DNA of 64,000 bases from positions 62,001-126,000 of the forward strand of contig JAJKFJ010020804.1 in NCBI GenBank assembly GCA_027382625.1, read 5' to 3'. Origin of the DNA: Tetmemena sp. SeJ-2015 (taxonomy: Eukaryota > Ciliophora > Spirotrichea > Sporadotrichida > Oxytrichidae). Of this stretch, positions 26,401 to 38,300 are shown one piece after another. The notes under the pieces were generated by a model that saw only the letters and a program-made list of their open reading frames with translations, was not told the DNA's origin and did not search any database. Positions within the stretch are counted from its first letter, which is position 1. Each line of letters begins with the position of its first letter. Made by a program: the position numbers and the translations under genes.

Positions 26401-29400
26401 AATTACCTTTTTATATAAATCAAATCTCGTAGAGGTAGTTTTAAAAACATAATTTTTTTATAGCAAATTAATTAACAATTAATATATAACTACAAAATAA
26501 TTCAAAGAAGTTAATAATTTCTGTAAATTTATAATTGGAATCTTTATTTGCTACAAATGGAAGTAAATTAAATTTTGGTGTAGTAATTATTTTGCATTAA
26601 ATTTGGAACATGAGATTAAAGTTATTTAGAGTACTAGGATTCATAAAACATACATCTTAATAAATTAACTTGGAATGCTCAAATAATGGAATTTTATAAA
26701 GCTAAAAATAAAAATGGTAAGAATTTTCTCTAACTATACATACATTTATCCATATAATTTTAATAAAAATTAATTCCTTTAACGTTTGATAAAGAGGATA
26801 TTTTTAATCTTAAAAATATTAAAGATGGTATTTAAAATAATTAAATTTTGATTAGTTGGCCTCTGAATAAATGTCCTGCATGCTAATGAGGCGAGCATGT
26901 GATATGTATATCATACTTCTGAGAAGTAATGCTTCATAGGCGACTCCTTCAACCCAAGCACTTGTAGAAATCTTAGAATTCACATACAGACTCATGTCTT
27001 TAGAGAATAAAATTATCACATACATACTTTTAAAAAGAGAGGGTGCCAATATCAGCTATAAAGGCAGCTATATCGTAGTCTTTTCGATATACTATGATTG
27101 GCTGAGGAGTATTCAAAGCTTGGTAGTAGAAAATTAAATCTACTCACATCATTTAAATTAGATAAACAATCAAATCAAGTTTACTTCGATTGTAGTTTCT
27201 CCATTAAAAAATAATATTCAATACTTTGCAATTAGTGGTAAACGTTTCGTTCAAGAAAATTATTTAGATTTTAAAGGAAGATAAATTGAAGAAGTGAAGT
27301 CGATCGAAGCCCAAAAAGACAACCAGTCCAAAGCTTATCATTAAAAAATCCTAATAAAAATTGCAATGTATAATTAGCTTAGACTTGCGAAATTCTCTTG
27401 ATAAATGTTATCAGAGATTTAAATTTAAATTCAAGCCTTTTTAAAAGATTAAAACCTTGTTTAAATCAACTTATAGAGTACTGCCAGTCAATCCTGCAGC
27501 ATCTCTCAAATCAGTTGTTGTGTAGGCTGTGAAATCAGCTGCATAGTTATTTGTCAAAAAGGTGTCATCATAGTATTTTGTTATTGCGTCAGACAAAAAA
27601 GTTACTTTTCCGGGGTTTAAAATGAAATACCAAACATTGAATTCAGTTAAATTAGTTAAGACACTCGAGTGTAAATAAGCTGCCTCCGACTAAGATGCAG
27701 CCGAAATTTTACTTGAATGTGTTTTAGTTTATCATCAGACCTCCGCATAAAGCTTAGTCGTCATCTGTGCTTTTTAAAAATTAAATTATAGTTATAAAGT
27801 GCTCGTAGGATTGGTTGCTGGGATGTAGGTTGTAATATCTCTGCTACTTCTTCTCTGGATATGGAAGATGTTAGCCAGATAGTAAGCCGCGTTGTTAATG
27901 AATTAGTTGTTATACACAATAATAAATATTATGAGTCTTCAATAAATTTGAAAAGATTAAGAACAAGAGTTTGCTTTTTATTAGTCTTCCATTAGGCCTC
28001 TGTAACCTCCAAATAAATTAGGCCGCCAAGGGCTGAGTTGTATTGTACCTGATTATTTGCAAAAGTGAAATGGTGCTCGTGCTACTAGATACTAATTAGG
28101 CGAAATATAAAAGTTTATCTAAAAATATATAAGTTGATGCGCTTTAATTGTAGTTCACTCAAATCGCCATAGATGGGATACTGAGTAGATACACCAGGGC
28201 TTAAAGAGACTCCATACTTCATTGCCTCTATCTATTAGCAACTCTCATAATAGAATAAGTTATTCTCAAAAGTATTAATCAAAATCCAATAATTAATAAA
28301 ATCAAACAAATTTAGTACTTCCAGTTATAAACACATCTCCTTTAAAGCTTTCCAAGTTTAATATTCACTAAAGATTAAATTAAATATTTATTCTTGCTTA
28401 GATCTATAATCCATAGTCTGGATTAACGTATTAAAGACTTGTCTAAGTCTTGGTTTAAAATCCTAGCCATTCGAAAGTTGAGTCACTAATTGATAGGAAA
28501 TTTAATTTCATATAAATTGTTAGAGAAAAGCAAGGGTTAGTAGGATCAGAATTGTCGCAGTTTGAGTATTCTAATGGGTCAGAGTACCGATTTTCTATCT
28601 CCTCAAAAGTTTGGTATTGCAAATAATTCGCTCTTCGTTTTCTTAATAAATACTTAAATTCAAATATATTTTATAGATTAAAGTTTATAGAGTGATGGAT
28701 TTGAAAGTTCACTTAGATCATCGAATCCTGGATTGTAATACTTCTTGGTATTTTTTATGAGAGCTCCGCAAGAACTTATTCTAGAAAACTTAGAGTTTTA
28801 AATATCTATGTGACCTCCTTGCTCGTTGATATACACTATACTATTGAACTCAAAGAGAAAATTCCTGAGCTCAACATTCTAAAAATAGACTTTATTATTA
28901 ACCTATCTAAATTCTAATTATGCTTACGTCAAATTTTAATGTCGGAGGAGTAGTCTAAACATATAATAACACTTTAAAATTTTATCGAATAAACTTGAAT
29001 TAAACAGATCGATCAGTTCTATCGAAATAGATAAAGCTATTGGGAATGGTGATGTGGCACTCCTCAGTTCTATATTTATTTAAGACTAAATGAGTGTTGC
29101 ATACGGTGCTGTGTAGAGTTTGCAGCCATAGGTAGTTGAAGTTGCTTCTTAAATATCGCCATTAGAGTCTATTTCGCAGCATTATACCTTAGAGCTGAGG
29201 CAGGAGTTCGTATCTTAGGAAAGGGCTATAAAGACAGTTTCAAAAAATCAGTTTCATAGCCTAATAGATTCTTACGGATTATTCATCTAATATATTTTAT
29301 GTACAAATAGTGTCTAATTTATTGAGTCTAGACTATCAAAGATGAGATTCTTGATAGTGAGTCCTGCGCTCACGATGGCCACCATTTTGTCTTTTCTCTT

Positions 29401-30142
29401 ATTGTAAATAGTAAGCTACTCGGTGCTAGATGAAACACAGGATGTAGTATAAGTTGAATTATGATATTTACATATCATTTAGCAAACATTTATGAATCAC
29501 AGACTAGAGGTTGCATGGTGACCTTCATATTTTGAGCTTCCTTAGCACTTGCTAGAGGCATGTAGAAATCCCATCCATTGTTCAAGAGATAGAGACTAAA
29601 TATTTCTTTGTAATTTTAGTATGATAGTGGTCGCCACTGAAGAGATAAATATTGACAGTGCAAAGATTCTCCACAGACGCACACAGCTCTTCTGCTTTAG
29701 CTAATGAGTCGTAAAGGTCCGAGAAGGGCTTAGAGAAACTTCCATCCAGGCTGGCTATTGAGCCTGATGCATCCTGATTAGTGACAAAAAGTGTAACTGT
29801 CTTATCGCTGTCAGTTCTAGAAAGACAGCTCCCATAAGAAACTTGGTTAGAGTTTAAGCTTAGGTAATAACCTGAAGGACAACTAAACAAAAAGATAAGT
29901 TAGCTTAATTATTCCTACCTGGTGCATTTAGAAGTCCCTGAATCCACACAAGTCTCATAAAAACTCACTCGAGATATAAATGCCGATATTAAAACTCAAC
30001 ATCAATGATTCAGACAGCTCTATGATAAAAATTATTAGGATTTATAAAATAATATGCAAACAACCTAAATGTAACAGCAATACAAAAAGACGTACTTTAT
30101 GTTGATTTATTTATTGCAATCAGAGCAAATGAGCAAGTTCAT
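11486..30142 (-). CDS. Giant Pmp-repeat surface protein with polytopic C-terminal domain, left copy
   Basis: Read right to left. A possible signal or start lies near 30142 (MNLLICSDCNK, uncertain). The Cys-rich head (29582-29975: CPSGYYLSLNS, then ELCASVENLCTVNIYLFSGDH) leads to a stalk of many short exons from about 29.3 to 15.5 kb, which repeatedly encode Asn-rich strands and GGA-type turns (seen as CTCCTCC on the plus strand). The repeats resemble the right-handed beta-helix Pmp family. Next come a conserved pre-membrane domain (15350-15490), Cys-rich repeats (14.75-15.3 kb), the membrane domain (13.2-14.7 kb) and a long charged tail to TGA 11486. Intron positions in the stalk are not resolved. 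The same architecture is present on the plus strand at 35.3-53.3 kb. By family analogy it is a plasma-membrane receptor or adhesin. Function is not known. Confidence 0.78.
13186..14731 (-). other. Polytopic membrane domain of the left giant protein
   Basis: Domain within the minus-strand giant gene. In order: a membrane helix (VGIVFLAVIVIIFLIKSTL) and a juxtamembrane block ending KNVTSVYQKILLNHIQLLMV with SSFEFDWPDQVKKFF, then a second helix (LMLFAILPFLLFIFSFSFW). Then come RVKGISTIVILLFLVHPNI, the most conserved block FGFLFRGYRIRFYYWEVIIM near 13925, further helices, and YILLCLCGDVEKFKRLEKEA at the inner end. The same order and many identical residues occur on the plus strand at 49.6-51.1 kb. 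Large Cys-rich protist proteins often carry this TRP-like multi-pass domain. Channel activity is not shown by the sequence. Confidence 0.8.
15350..15490 (-). other. Conserved pre-membrane domain of the left giant protein
   Basis: The minus strand reads SYAPVLDGQTSYYSTAGVFV, then VDNVAFTGTPGYSYSLVFNT. The plus-strand giant has SLVYAPVLDGETSFYSSNGV and VDKVAFTGSPGSGYSLVFNT at 48860-48995. This is one of the best conserved stretches between the two copies and lies between the stalk repeats and the Cys-rich repeats. The family is unknown to me. Confidence 0.75.
19048..19076 (+). repeat. (GAAA)n microsatellite
   Basis: About seven tandem GAAA units in an AT-rich, probably intronic part of the left giant gene. 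A simple slippage repeat with no evident role. Confidence 0.85.
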
Positions 30143-30161
30143 GATAAACAAGGAATAATTC

Positions 30162-33100
30162 ATGAAGGAGAGTCTAGTAAAATAACTAGCCCCACCTGAG
30201 TTGCAGAAAAATGAAAGCACAAATTTCTAGAAAACTTAGTATAGCAGCAATTCTACTTCTCAAAAAGAATTACTTAAGTTTATTGATGAAGTTTGAGTTT
30301 CTTTCTATTTTGTCGCAGCTGAAAGTACCGAATCTTCACAACAGACTTAAAGACTCGTTCTCCCTTATTCTGGACCCTGAAACTCGATCCAAAGAAGAGA
30401 TTTTGTAATAATTTTTCATATTGTTGAAGAGGAAGCAAGGCTTGATAAAAATATAGCAAAGAAACAGGAAGACCTTTCAAAACTTAAAACAAGGGATCGT
30501 TGAAACTATTGAAAACCTAGATACAAAGCTCTAAAGAGAAAATAGAATACCATGGTTTTCTTTTTATGCCATTCATTCTAATTTAAAGAGTGATAGCCAA
30601 AAATGAGCTAGACTACATATAAGGCTACTAAATGTTTGTGACTCAGAAGACCAAACAGCTGCGTTAGATAATAGAAAAACTTAATGAGAAGAATTCTAAC
30701 AGCAGCCTCAAGGATGAGAAGATAGTGGAATTAGAGCTAATCATCAACAAGCTAAGGACAGAAGCACAAAAATGTCAACAAATTTCATAGAAATTTGTAG
30801 TTATCATCAAAGTTTAAATTATGTCAAGATGTTATGAACTCTAAAGATGATGAGCTTGGAAAGACTAAAAATAAGTGCGAGCTTTTGCAAGAAGATAGAC
30901 GCTTTTTGTATTAGAATGATTTTAAAATGAATTATCGAGGTTTAAAAGATTTAATGCGAGGGAAGAGAAACAGAACAGCATGAATCTTTAAAAAAGAATA
31001 GATGCACTTGAAGAAGAACTAAAAGAAACCTAAGAGAAACTCGTGGAGGCCGAAAATTAAGTTGTTGAGCTAAAATTAAAAGTTCTGCGACAGGAGACTT
31101 ATGAAAATGAAGAGATGAAGGATTAGCTTATGCCACTAAGCACCAGGGGTAACCTTACATAAAGACTGAGACAAAGAAGTCATAGTTTAGGAAAATCTCA
31201 AGCTAAATAAAAGACAGCAGCCCTCGAAGCTGAGAATCTTTTATAATCTTTAGTTTGATTTAATTACCTTTTCTGCCCATTCAAATTATAATTCTCAAGT
31301 AACTATAATTTAATAGAAGGTTCTTTAATTGACTTAGAACCACAAGTTTGCACAATTTTTGAAGGATCTTTATGAGACAACCTCAGAAATTGATAGATAA
31401 AAGACTGAGATCACTAACTATTTAATGGTTGTAGAATCTTTCTATAGTCAGAAATTGTAGAAGATGAAGCTATCTTGTGATAAAAAATTGAAGCAGATGA
31501 AGCATGATCAGGGCTTCAATTCTAACAAAGTGACTATGTTCATCGAGAGAAATGAATTAGAGCAGATATTCACCAACTCTGTTGAAGAGGTAAAGAGATT
31601 GGTGCTGAGGAGGAAAATCAAGACTGAAGCAATGCTCAATAACAAATCCAAGCCCATACATATGGACAAGAAACTTAATGATCCCTATGATGAGGATGCT
31701 CTTAAATTTGAAGAAGCTATCTTTTCAATTATTTGTGTAGTTGAATATCACTATCTTGAAACTGGTCAGCTTCGCTAAGAATAAAATAAAGTACTCTGAC
31801 TTTACTAAAGTAGATAAGCAACTCATGCTAGAGCTATTTGTAACAAACGAAAAGACGCTTCTCTACATTTATAGAAGTCTTTTTCAATAAGATACTGAGA
31901 AAAAGAGTGACGATAATCCCTTGAAACAGTAAGGCTTAAAAGGAATTGAAAAGAATGAGTCTAAGTCCTTAGAATAAGAAACAAGACAATTACAGCTACT
32001 TTATCACTGAGGCTCCTTACAATAATCAAGATTTGAATTTTAGTATGAGTTTTAAGAAGATTTGTCATTCATCATTAACCCTAGCTCTCAGGACATATCA
32101 GGTATTTTAAACGAGTAAAGCCAGAGTATTTTACATGAGGCTTCTTAAGACAATTCCTCATTTCTCGCTTAAAACTTTAGAAGCTTAGACTAATCAATCG
32201 AAGCAGCAGCTAGAGGATTAGACATGAATTCCTTTTTGGATGAAACGATCAACTAAGTAGGAGATGAAGAATCTAGAATAAAGAACAAAGTATTCTTATC
32301 AAGAAACGCAGCCGCAGGAATACATCTCCTCGAATTGATATTTTTATAATCCATTGATTAGCTTATATTTAATGGATATTAAAAAAGTACATGGAGAGAG
32401 CGCCACAGAAGAATTTCAATCTCAAGTAACCAAGACTGGATTAAATCCTCTTCGATCTAAGTCTACACTCAAATCTCATTTGGCAAGTTAGCTGATCGGA
32501 AACAGCAGCCTATCTACAGTTCAAGGTACTTCAAGACTCAGAAACTTGAACAATCTTTCTACAATTGAGTCTGAGAAAGTTTATAACCTTCAAAACCTTA
32601 CATATAGTTACATTAAATTTAATGAGAAGAGATACTAGTTAAATGAGAAGATAGGATCCATTTAATAGCTACGAGGAGAGTCCTCTCGTTCCTTCATCAA
32701 CATGTCTCGCAATTCTTTGGCAGGTGGCCCCACTGGAATGGCTAGCAACTTGCTTCACAACTAAATACCTTCCACTCTGACTTTGTCAAATCGCAAGAAG
32801 ACTGTGAATATCAGAAACAACATATATAACCCAGAGAGCAAGAATTATGAAAGTGCTTAGTTAAGTCTCTTCAACATGAATAGCCTGGACAACACTTTGG
32901 TTATTTTTTTTTAGTAAAAGAGTCTCTGAAAATTAATCAGAAGAAGTCAAACTCTGGAATAAATGCCTTTCTTGCTCAGAAAAAGCAACAGTTGAAAGTT
33001 TAAGATGGTAACTCAGGAATTAACTCTCGATTATAATCATTTTAATGCTATTTCATACATTCTTTTTGTTTTTGATTAAAGACTAAGGAAAGAAATCCTC

Positions 33101-33282
33101 TTCACGGCAATTCAAATTTTAATAATATAGAGGCCATGCAAAAGTAGTTCATGAATGTAGAGAATGAGAATTTCGGAAATGTTATAGAAACATAGCGCCT
33201 AAGTTCTGAATATAGCAACATCCAAGCAGTGAGAGAAACTATTTTTTATGAGTTAAGTTTGGGCTTTGAAGCAACTTTATGA
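30162..33282 (+). CDS. Coiled-coil protein with Ser-rich C-terminus
   Basis: The start at ATG 30162 (MKESLVKQLAPPELQKNE) is chosen because the frame runs cleanly into a 28-nt intron at 30291-30318 whose removal continues the protein (KEEILQQFFILLKRKQGLIK). Long heptad-rich regions follow: 30.6-30.8 kb, about 31.0-31.2 kb (IDALEEELKETQEKLVEAEN) and 31.3-31.75 kb. The last third is Ser/Asn-rich with phosphorylation-like stretches, for example SRSFINMSRNSLAGGPTG near 32700. It ends at TGA 33280-33282. Several introns between 30.8 and 33.1 kb are only approximate. No motor or kinase motif is visible. It is likely a structural cytoskeletal or basal-body type protein, by composition only. Its start lies about 20 bp from the tentative start of the divergent giant gene. 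Confidence 0.7.
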
Positions 33283-33526
33283 TTTATTTCTTGAAAATTA
33301 GCATTATAACTCTTAATCTCTTTTTGAGAAATTATTATAGTTGTCCGTGACTTTCATTCATCCCTCAGAGTGTTTAATAAATTCATAGTTTTTTAAGTTT
33401 TAAGCTCTAGAGTAGTGAATAAGTTCTCAATTTAAATTATAAATTAATTAGCAATAATATTATTACATTAAGGAGACATTAAGTTCATCAACAACTTATC
33501 TAAAAAGAAGAGTGCAAGAAAATAAA

Positions 33527-34691
33527 AATGGGCAACTGTTGTGACTTCATAGAGAGTGATGTAAGAGACAGACATAATCATTAGTAACAAGGAATGGTCT
33601 GGGTTCAAAAGAATAAAAAATAACACAATGTCTTCAAGGATAGAATACAAATTTAACTTACTCTTTCAAATCATTTTTAAAGAAGTAAGTGATGTCAGAT
33701 CGAATATATTTTGGAAATAAATGAGAGGACATAGATGATCATCATTTAAAGTTTGCAAAGTTAGACTCTAACTTAAATTTTAGACGAAGTTTAATTCCAT
33801 CTCAGTTTTATATTCTTAGAGTTATTTAATTCCGCATCATAAGAAACGAATCTCTGATGTCTCTATCAAGAGCACTAAAATTTAAACGATCTTATTATTC
33901 TAATAAATTTGAAGGCCAAGGGCGGTCGCAAACTTAACACCTTAGCAGTAGCTGCGATTCTGGGGCCTAAACCTACAAACCAGCAACTACTCCTATTAGG
34001 AGAGCTTCGATCGGACACAAGTATCGCAAAGAGAAATCTGATCCAAATCTCTTCGATCCCTACAATCACAAAGAACTCTTATAATATTTTGCCTTACCTT
34101 ATTAACTCTGACAATGATAATCTAACATTCGCACCTAACTCTGAATTGTAATTTACTTATACCTATAATCTCATAAAAATTGCTATAGAACAATATAAAG
34201 TGAATTATAAATCTGTATTAGGCGTCGGAGAGACTACAGCAGATCGATTGAAGAAGAGGACATGGCGATCAATGTTTCTTTCAATGCTTAACTAGAAACT
34301 GGAGAGGATGCTACTGCCTGACCCGTGCTGCTACCATCCTCACGGAAATATAAAGCTTGTGGGTATACAGCATGCCAACTCATCGAAAGTAGATATGTTA
34401 GATGAGGAGCAAGATGAAGTTGAAGATTTGGAGATGAAGAATGGCCAAGGAGGCTATGGAGCTTCTATTTATTTTAGCATTTGCAAATTTCATTCTACAG
34501 ATGAAATAGTGAGATCAGGCAAGTAAAATTTAGACTATGACAATAATTTTTAGTAAAAAGAATTCAGTGAATAATAAAATGAGAGATTATAAAATCCATT
34601 TTTAAGAATGAATTTGCAATTTTTTTCAAATTTCTAATATCTTTTGTAACTTTTAGGGGGTTATAATTTTAAAAAGCTTTAAGTGTGTTGA
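33527..34691 (+). CDS. MGNCC-type acylated hypothetical protein
   Basis: ATG 33527 gives MGNCCDFIESDVRDRHNH. Gly2 is the classic N-myristoylation site, and Cys4/Cys5 are likely palmitoylation sites, so the protein probably sits on the inner face of a membrane. Downstream protein-like pieces are an acidic/hydrophobic segment near 33725 (EDIDDHHLKFAKLDSNLNF), a basic segment near 33990 (TTPIRRASIGHKYRKEKSDP), IEEEDMAINVSFNAQLETGE near 34250, and an acidic Gly-ended region near 34400 (KVDMLDEEQDEVEDLE). These lie in different frames, joined by likely introns (candidate 34149-34189) and one unexplained shift at about 34320. A single frame open from 33909 to the TGA at 34691 is an alternative reading. 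No enzyme domain was recognised. Confidence 0.5.
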
Positions 34692-34764
34692 ATTATAAGA
34701 TTTGATTTTTCATTTAAAATTGAACTGTAACAAGATAATTAAAGAAATAAAGAGAGCGTATTGA

Positions 34765-34856
34765 GTCGGAAACTGACTGCAGGTTAATGCGATTGCGCTC
34801 GGTCTTAAAATCTAAGAATAACTCAAGAAATCCCTACAGTCGGTCGGGAAACTGAC
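34765..34856 (+). ncRNA. Candidate structured RNA or hairpin element
   Basis: GTCGGAAACTGAC (34765-34777) recurs as GTCGGGAAACTGAC (34843-34856). In addition ACTGACTGCAGG (34772-34783) can pair with CCTACAGTCGGT (34833-34844), 11 of 12 positions with one G-U, enclosing a 49-nt loop with GC-richer sequence. It lies between two plus-strand genes. It could be a small RNA, a 3'-end signal or a regulatory hairpin. No known RNA family was recognised. Confidence 0.3.
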
Positions 34857-34926
34857 ACAGCAAGCTTTCTATAGCTAAAATAAGTAGATTACAAGAGTTT
34901 ATAAAAACAACACTCTATTTAACATC

Positions 34927-35193
34927 ATGAGGTCAGCAGTCGCGAGAGGGGCTTTTCACTTTAAAGCTCAAGTAATAGATCAGAAATAAGAAGTATATGC
35001 AATTAGAGTAGAATCTAATTCCAGTAGTAAGAAGACCACTCTAAGATATTTTCCAAGATAGATGCATTTGATGACTATTTGGATAAGGTTAAACAATATT
35101 TTATCTTTTTCTTAAGGAACTCAACGATTAGTCATCGACAGGAATGCCCAATAAACATTTGATATGATTTTAACTTAAGTTCACAAAGGGTGA
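34927..35193 (+). CDS. Small open frame or first exon, hypothetical
   Basis: Clean 88-codon frame from ATG 34927 to TGA 35191-35193, with mixed composition (MRSAVARGAFHFKAQVIDQK at its start). In an overlapping frame a 29-nt GT..AG candidate intron at about 35090-35118 would join KIDAFDDYLDK to ELNDQSSTGMPNKH. The same area could therefore be coded differently. After the TGA the frame again looks coding (GKPLKWYEQ), so a spliced continuation is possible. It may be a short gene or an upstream exon of the giant gene. No signal peptide is visible. Confidence 0.35.
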
Positions 35194-35341
35194 GGGAAGC
35201 CTCTAAAATGGTATGAACAGTTGAATATTTAGTATCAATAGTCGCTGCTATAATTATAAGCAAGACTTAACAACAATAATGTCCGATTAATTTTAAAGAA
35301 TCTCACCTTATTTTAATGCAGGCGATTACTCCTCACCTTGA

Positions 35342-38300
35342 ATGTATATTAAGTCTTCATGCGAGACTTGTGCGTCTGAAGGTGCAAATTTCTGTACTAT
35401 TTTTGAATTTAATACCCTCAAAATTGATATATCCTTTTTCTAATTAGGAATAGTTGCTTGAATGGCAATTATCTGCAGGCTGCAAATAATTAAATCTCTT
35501 ATGGAATTTGCGTTTAGAGAAGTACTGATATCGCATAATTTGACCTTTATGTGTCCTCTGATCCTTTCCCTGAGGGTATTGATGTTTCATCCTTATCTGG
35601 GTCGATTGATGAGCCATTCTACGATCTATACGATGCAATATCTAGAGAGATAGAGCTATGTGCAGATGTGATGACACTTTGTACAGTCAATATCTATCTT
35701 CTTAAGGGAGACCACTATCTTAAAAATGATCTTAAATATGCTATGAGCTTATTGCAAATGTTAATTTTCTTCTTGCAGAGGGTTGGGACTTCTATCGACC
35801 TCTAAGAAGTGGGTTAGCCGCCTCAAACATGAAAACAACTATATAACCATTGGTGTGCTCTTCTACTATAACAACTAATTGTGTTTCATCCTCTGATGAG
35901 CAAATTAAGATCAACAATAAACGAAAGGAGAGAATAACCATCATTGTTAGCGCTGGACTCACACTCAAAAATATCATACTTGACAGCCTCGACTCCATTC
36001 ATTAGATGATTTAATTGAATTTGAATTGCTTGTGATGTGAATTTTAATTATCCGTAACATACTATACTACTTTACCTTTAAACTATAGCTTATGAAAATG
36101 ACACAAATAAGTGTCTTGGGACGAGAGTACAATGTTGCAAAATAGACGATTCAGGATAAATAGTTGAAGCAACTGCAACTGTAATTTACGGATGCAAGCT
36201 ATACAAATAGCCGTAAGATACTGCTCATTTCAAGATATATTTTAGGACTGAAGAGTGTCACATAACAAGCAGCAACAGCTTTATAATCTTTGATAGGACT
36301 GACAGATCATTTAAACATCAATTATAAATGCAAGTGTTAAAAATATTTAAATCAGTTCCAACAACTCCTCCCGAGCTGCTCTTACAAGTAAGAGTCTGAA
36401 ATAGTTATTGTTATTTTTTAGAATGTGGAATTTAGAAACTTCCTGTTTGAGTTCAATAGTCTCATAAATTTGAACGATCAGGGTGGCTTCATCACTATCT
36501 AGGACTCTACATTCTCAAGAATAAGTTCATGCGGCGCTCTGATAAAGAACTTCGATGGGATTTACAAAACTACATTTGGAGCTGAAATTAAATCAATGCC
36601 AAACGTAGCTCTATACTTTCTTACATAATTTACTTTTTAATAATACTAGAGAAGAAATAACTTCATTCAACTTCTAGTCTATGCATAGCTTTAAAGTTAA
36701 AACCCTAAGACTTTCTCTGATTGCTCACTCACTGATCCAACTTTAAAATAAATTATGATTATTTGCTTAAATTTAAAATATGAAACTGCAAATGCTTGCT
36801 TCTCCTTAACAATTTAATTTAAATTTAAGGAAGTACATTCAAGAATTTAGGCTACGGGACTGCCTCTCTAGATTCAATCATGTATGCTAACTCTACCTTC
36901 TCTTCTCAAAGATAGGCCAAAATTTTTTTTTAATTTTCATAAATAATCCTAAACCTCATAGATTTCAAAGGAGATGTTTTCTTAAGAGGATAATTAAATT
37001 GTTTCTCTTTTTATAATTTAATTTTAATAGGAAATACAATAGCAAATAATTCCTTCTATTACGAAAGCTGTAGCGTTTTAGAGCCTCTTACAAAAGTTTG
37101 GGCGTTCTCCGGTCTCTAATAATCTTCTTCTGATTATCCAATATATGGAACTCTAGATGTTTTGCAGCTCAAGCATTTGATAGCAATTAGAAACCACAGT
37201 TATAAATTCATGCAGATTTCTCATTTTATGTGTGAGTTACAACTTTGTGTTTGCTGATAATCTGGTTTAGTCAAACACAGGTGTTGGAGGTTTACTATTT
37301 GTGGACAACACAGAAATTTAATGGAAGTTTGCAAAGAAATAGACAGTTGTGAAATTATTAGCCTTTAATAATTTTATTATGTACTTACTATTGTGTTTAA
37401 TAACTAATTCATCGGAAACGGAGCCTACTTTGAAACAAACGTGTTCTAACTAATAGGCAGGAAGAGCAGAAGTGAGCTATATGCTCCTGATCCACTCAAA
37501 TACTTAATGTTTATGTTTCCATTTTAAAGTATTTAATTCAAAGAAGAAGACTAGTAAGCTCTGTGTGGAGGAATCTTGGTTGGGTAGAACTTATTTAAGT
37601 ACAACTTCGGATGTAGATATATAGGAGGAAGTCTTTATACAGTCTAGTGCCTCGATTCATATTCTTAGACTTCATTTATTTTATTCATCAAAGACAGATA
37701 AACTCAAGTTTTAATTGCTATTAGAATCTACATTATAAAATAGAAATCTCAAAATAGCATTTAAAATGTAATAAGAGTGATATTTTACGTTGCCCCTTCA
37801 ATAAGATGTCTAGAATTTATACAATTAAGAAATCTTGGATAGAATCTACGACGTAGACTTCAGTCTATTCAATCAGCAAGATGTAAAGCCAGTACCTGGT
37901 CTGGAAGACATATCTTTAGAAGTAGATTCTAATAAAGTACTGATAAATGACAACTATTCAAATTATAAGCTTGCTTATAAAACTTATATTTTTTTACAAA
38001 CTACTACGAGGAAAATTTTGGAGCTTACCGTTTTGGACTACTAAACTTTTACTCTTTGGATAGACTCACCTTCAAAAATCAGACCCTTATCCATAATTAG
38101 AATTGTGCAATTTATTGATGTAGAATAATGGTGAGAACACGATTGAGGTAAACAATTAAGATAATTAAGTAACTTTTAAATTATGAATCATAGTTTGATT
38201 CTAAATTGCTTATTTTTATTACAGCTAAAAGCTAACAGATCAGCCTTTAATTTAGCACGAAAAGGACTTCACTTGGGAAGTATTTGTAGGTAGACTATTT

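Noticed and set aside
33909..34691. Single 260-codon frame taken as the sole product here
   Set aside because: The first third of this frame has less protein-like composition than the overlapping frame containing RRASIGHKYRKEKSDPN, which connects upstream to the MGNCC start. Kept only as an alternative within that gene.
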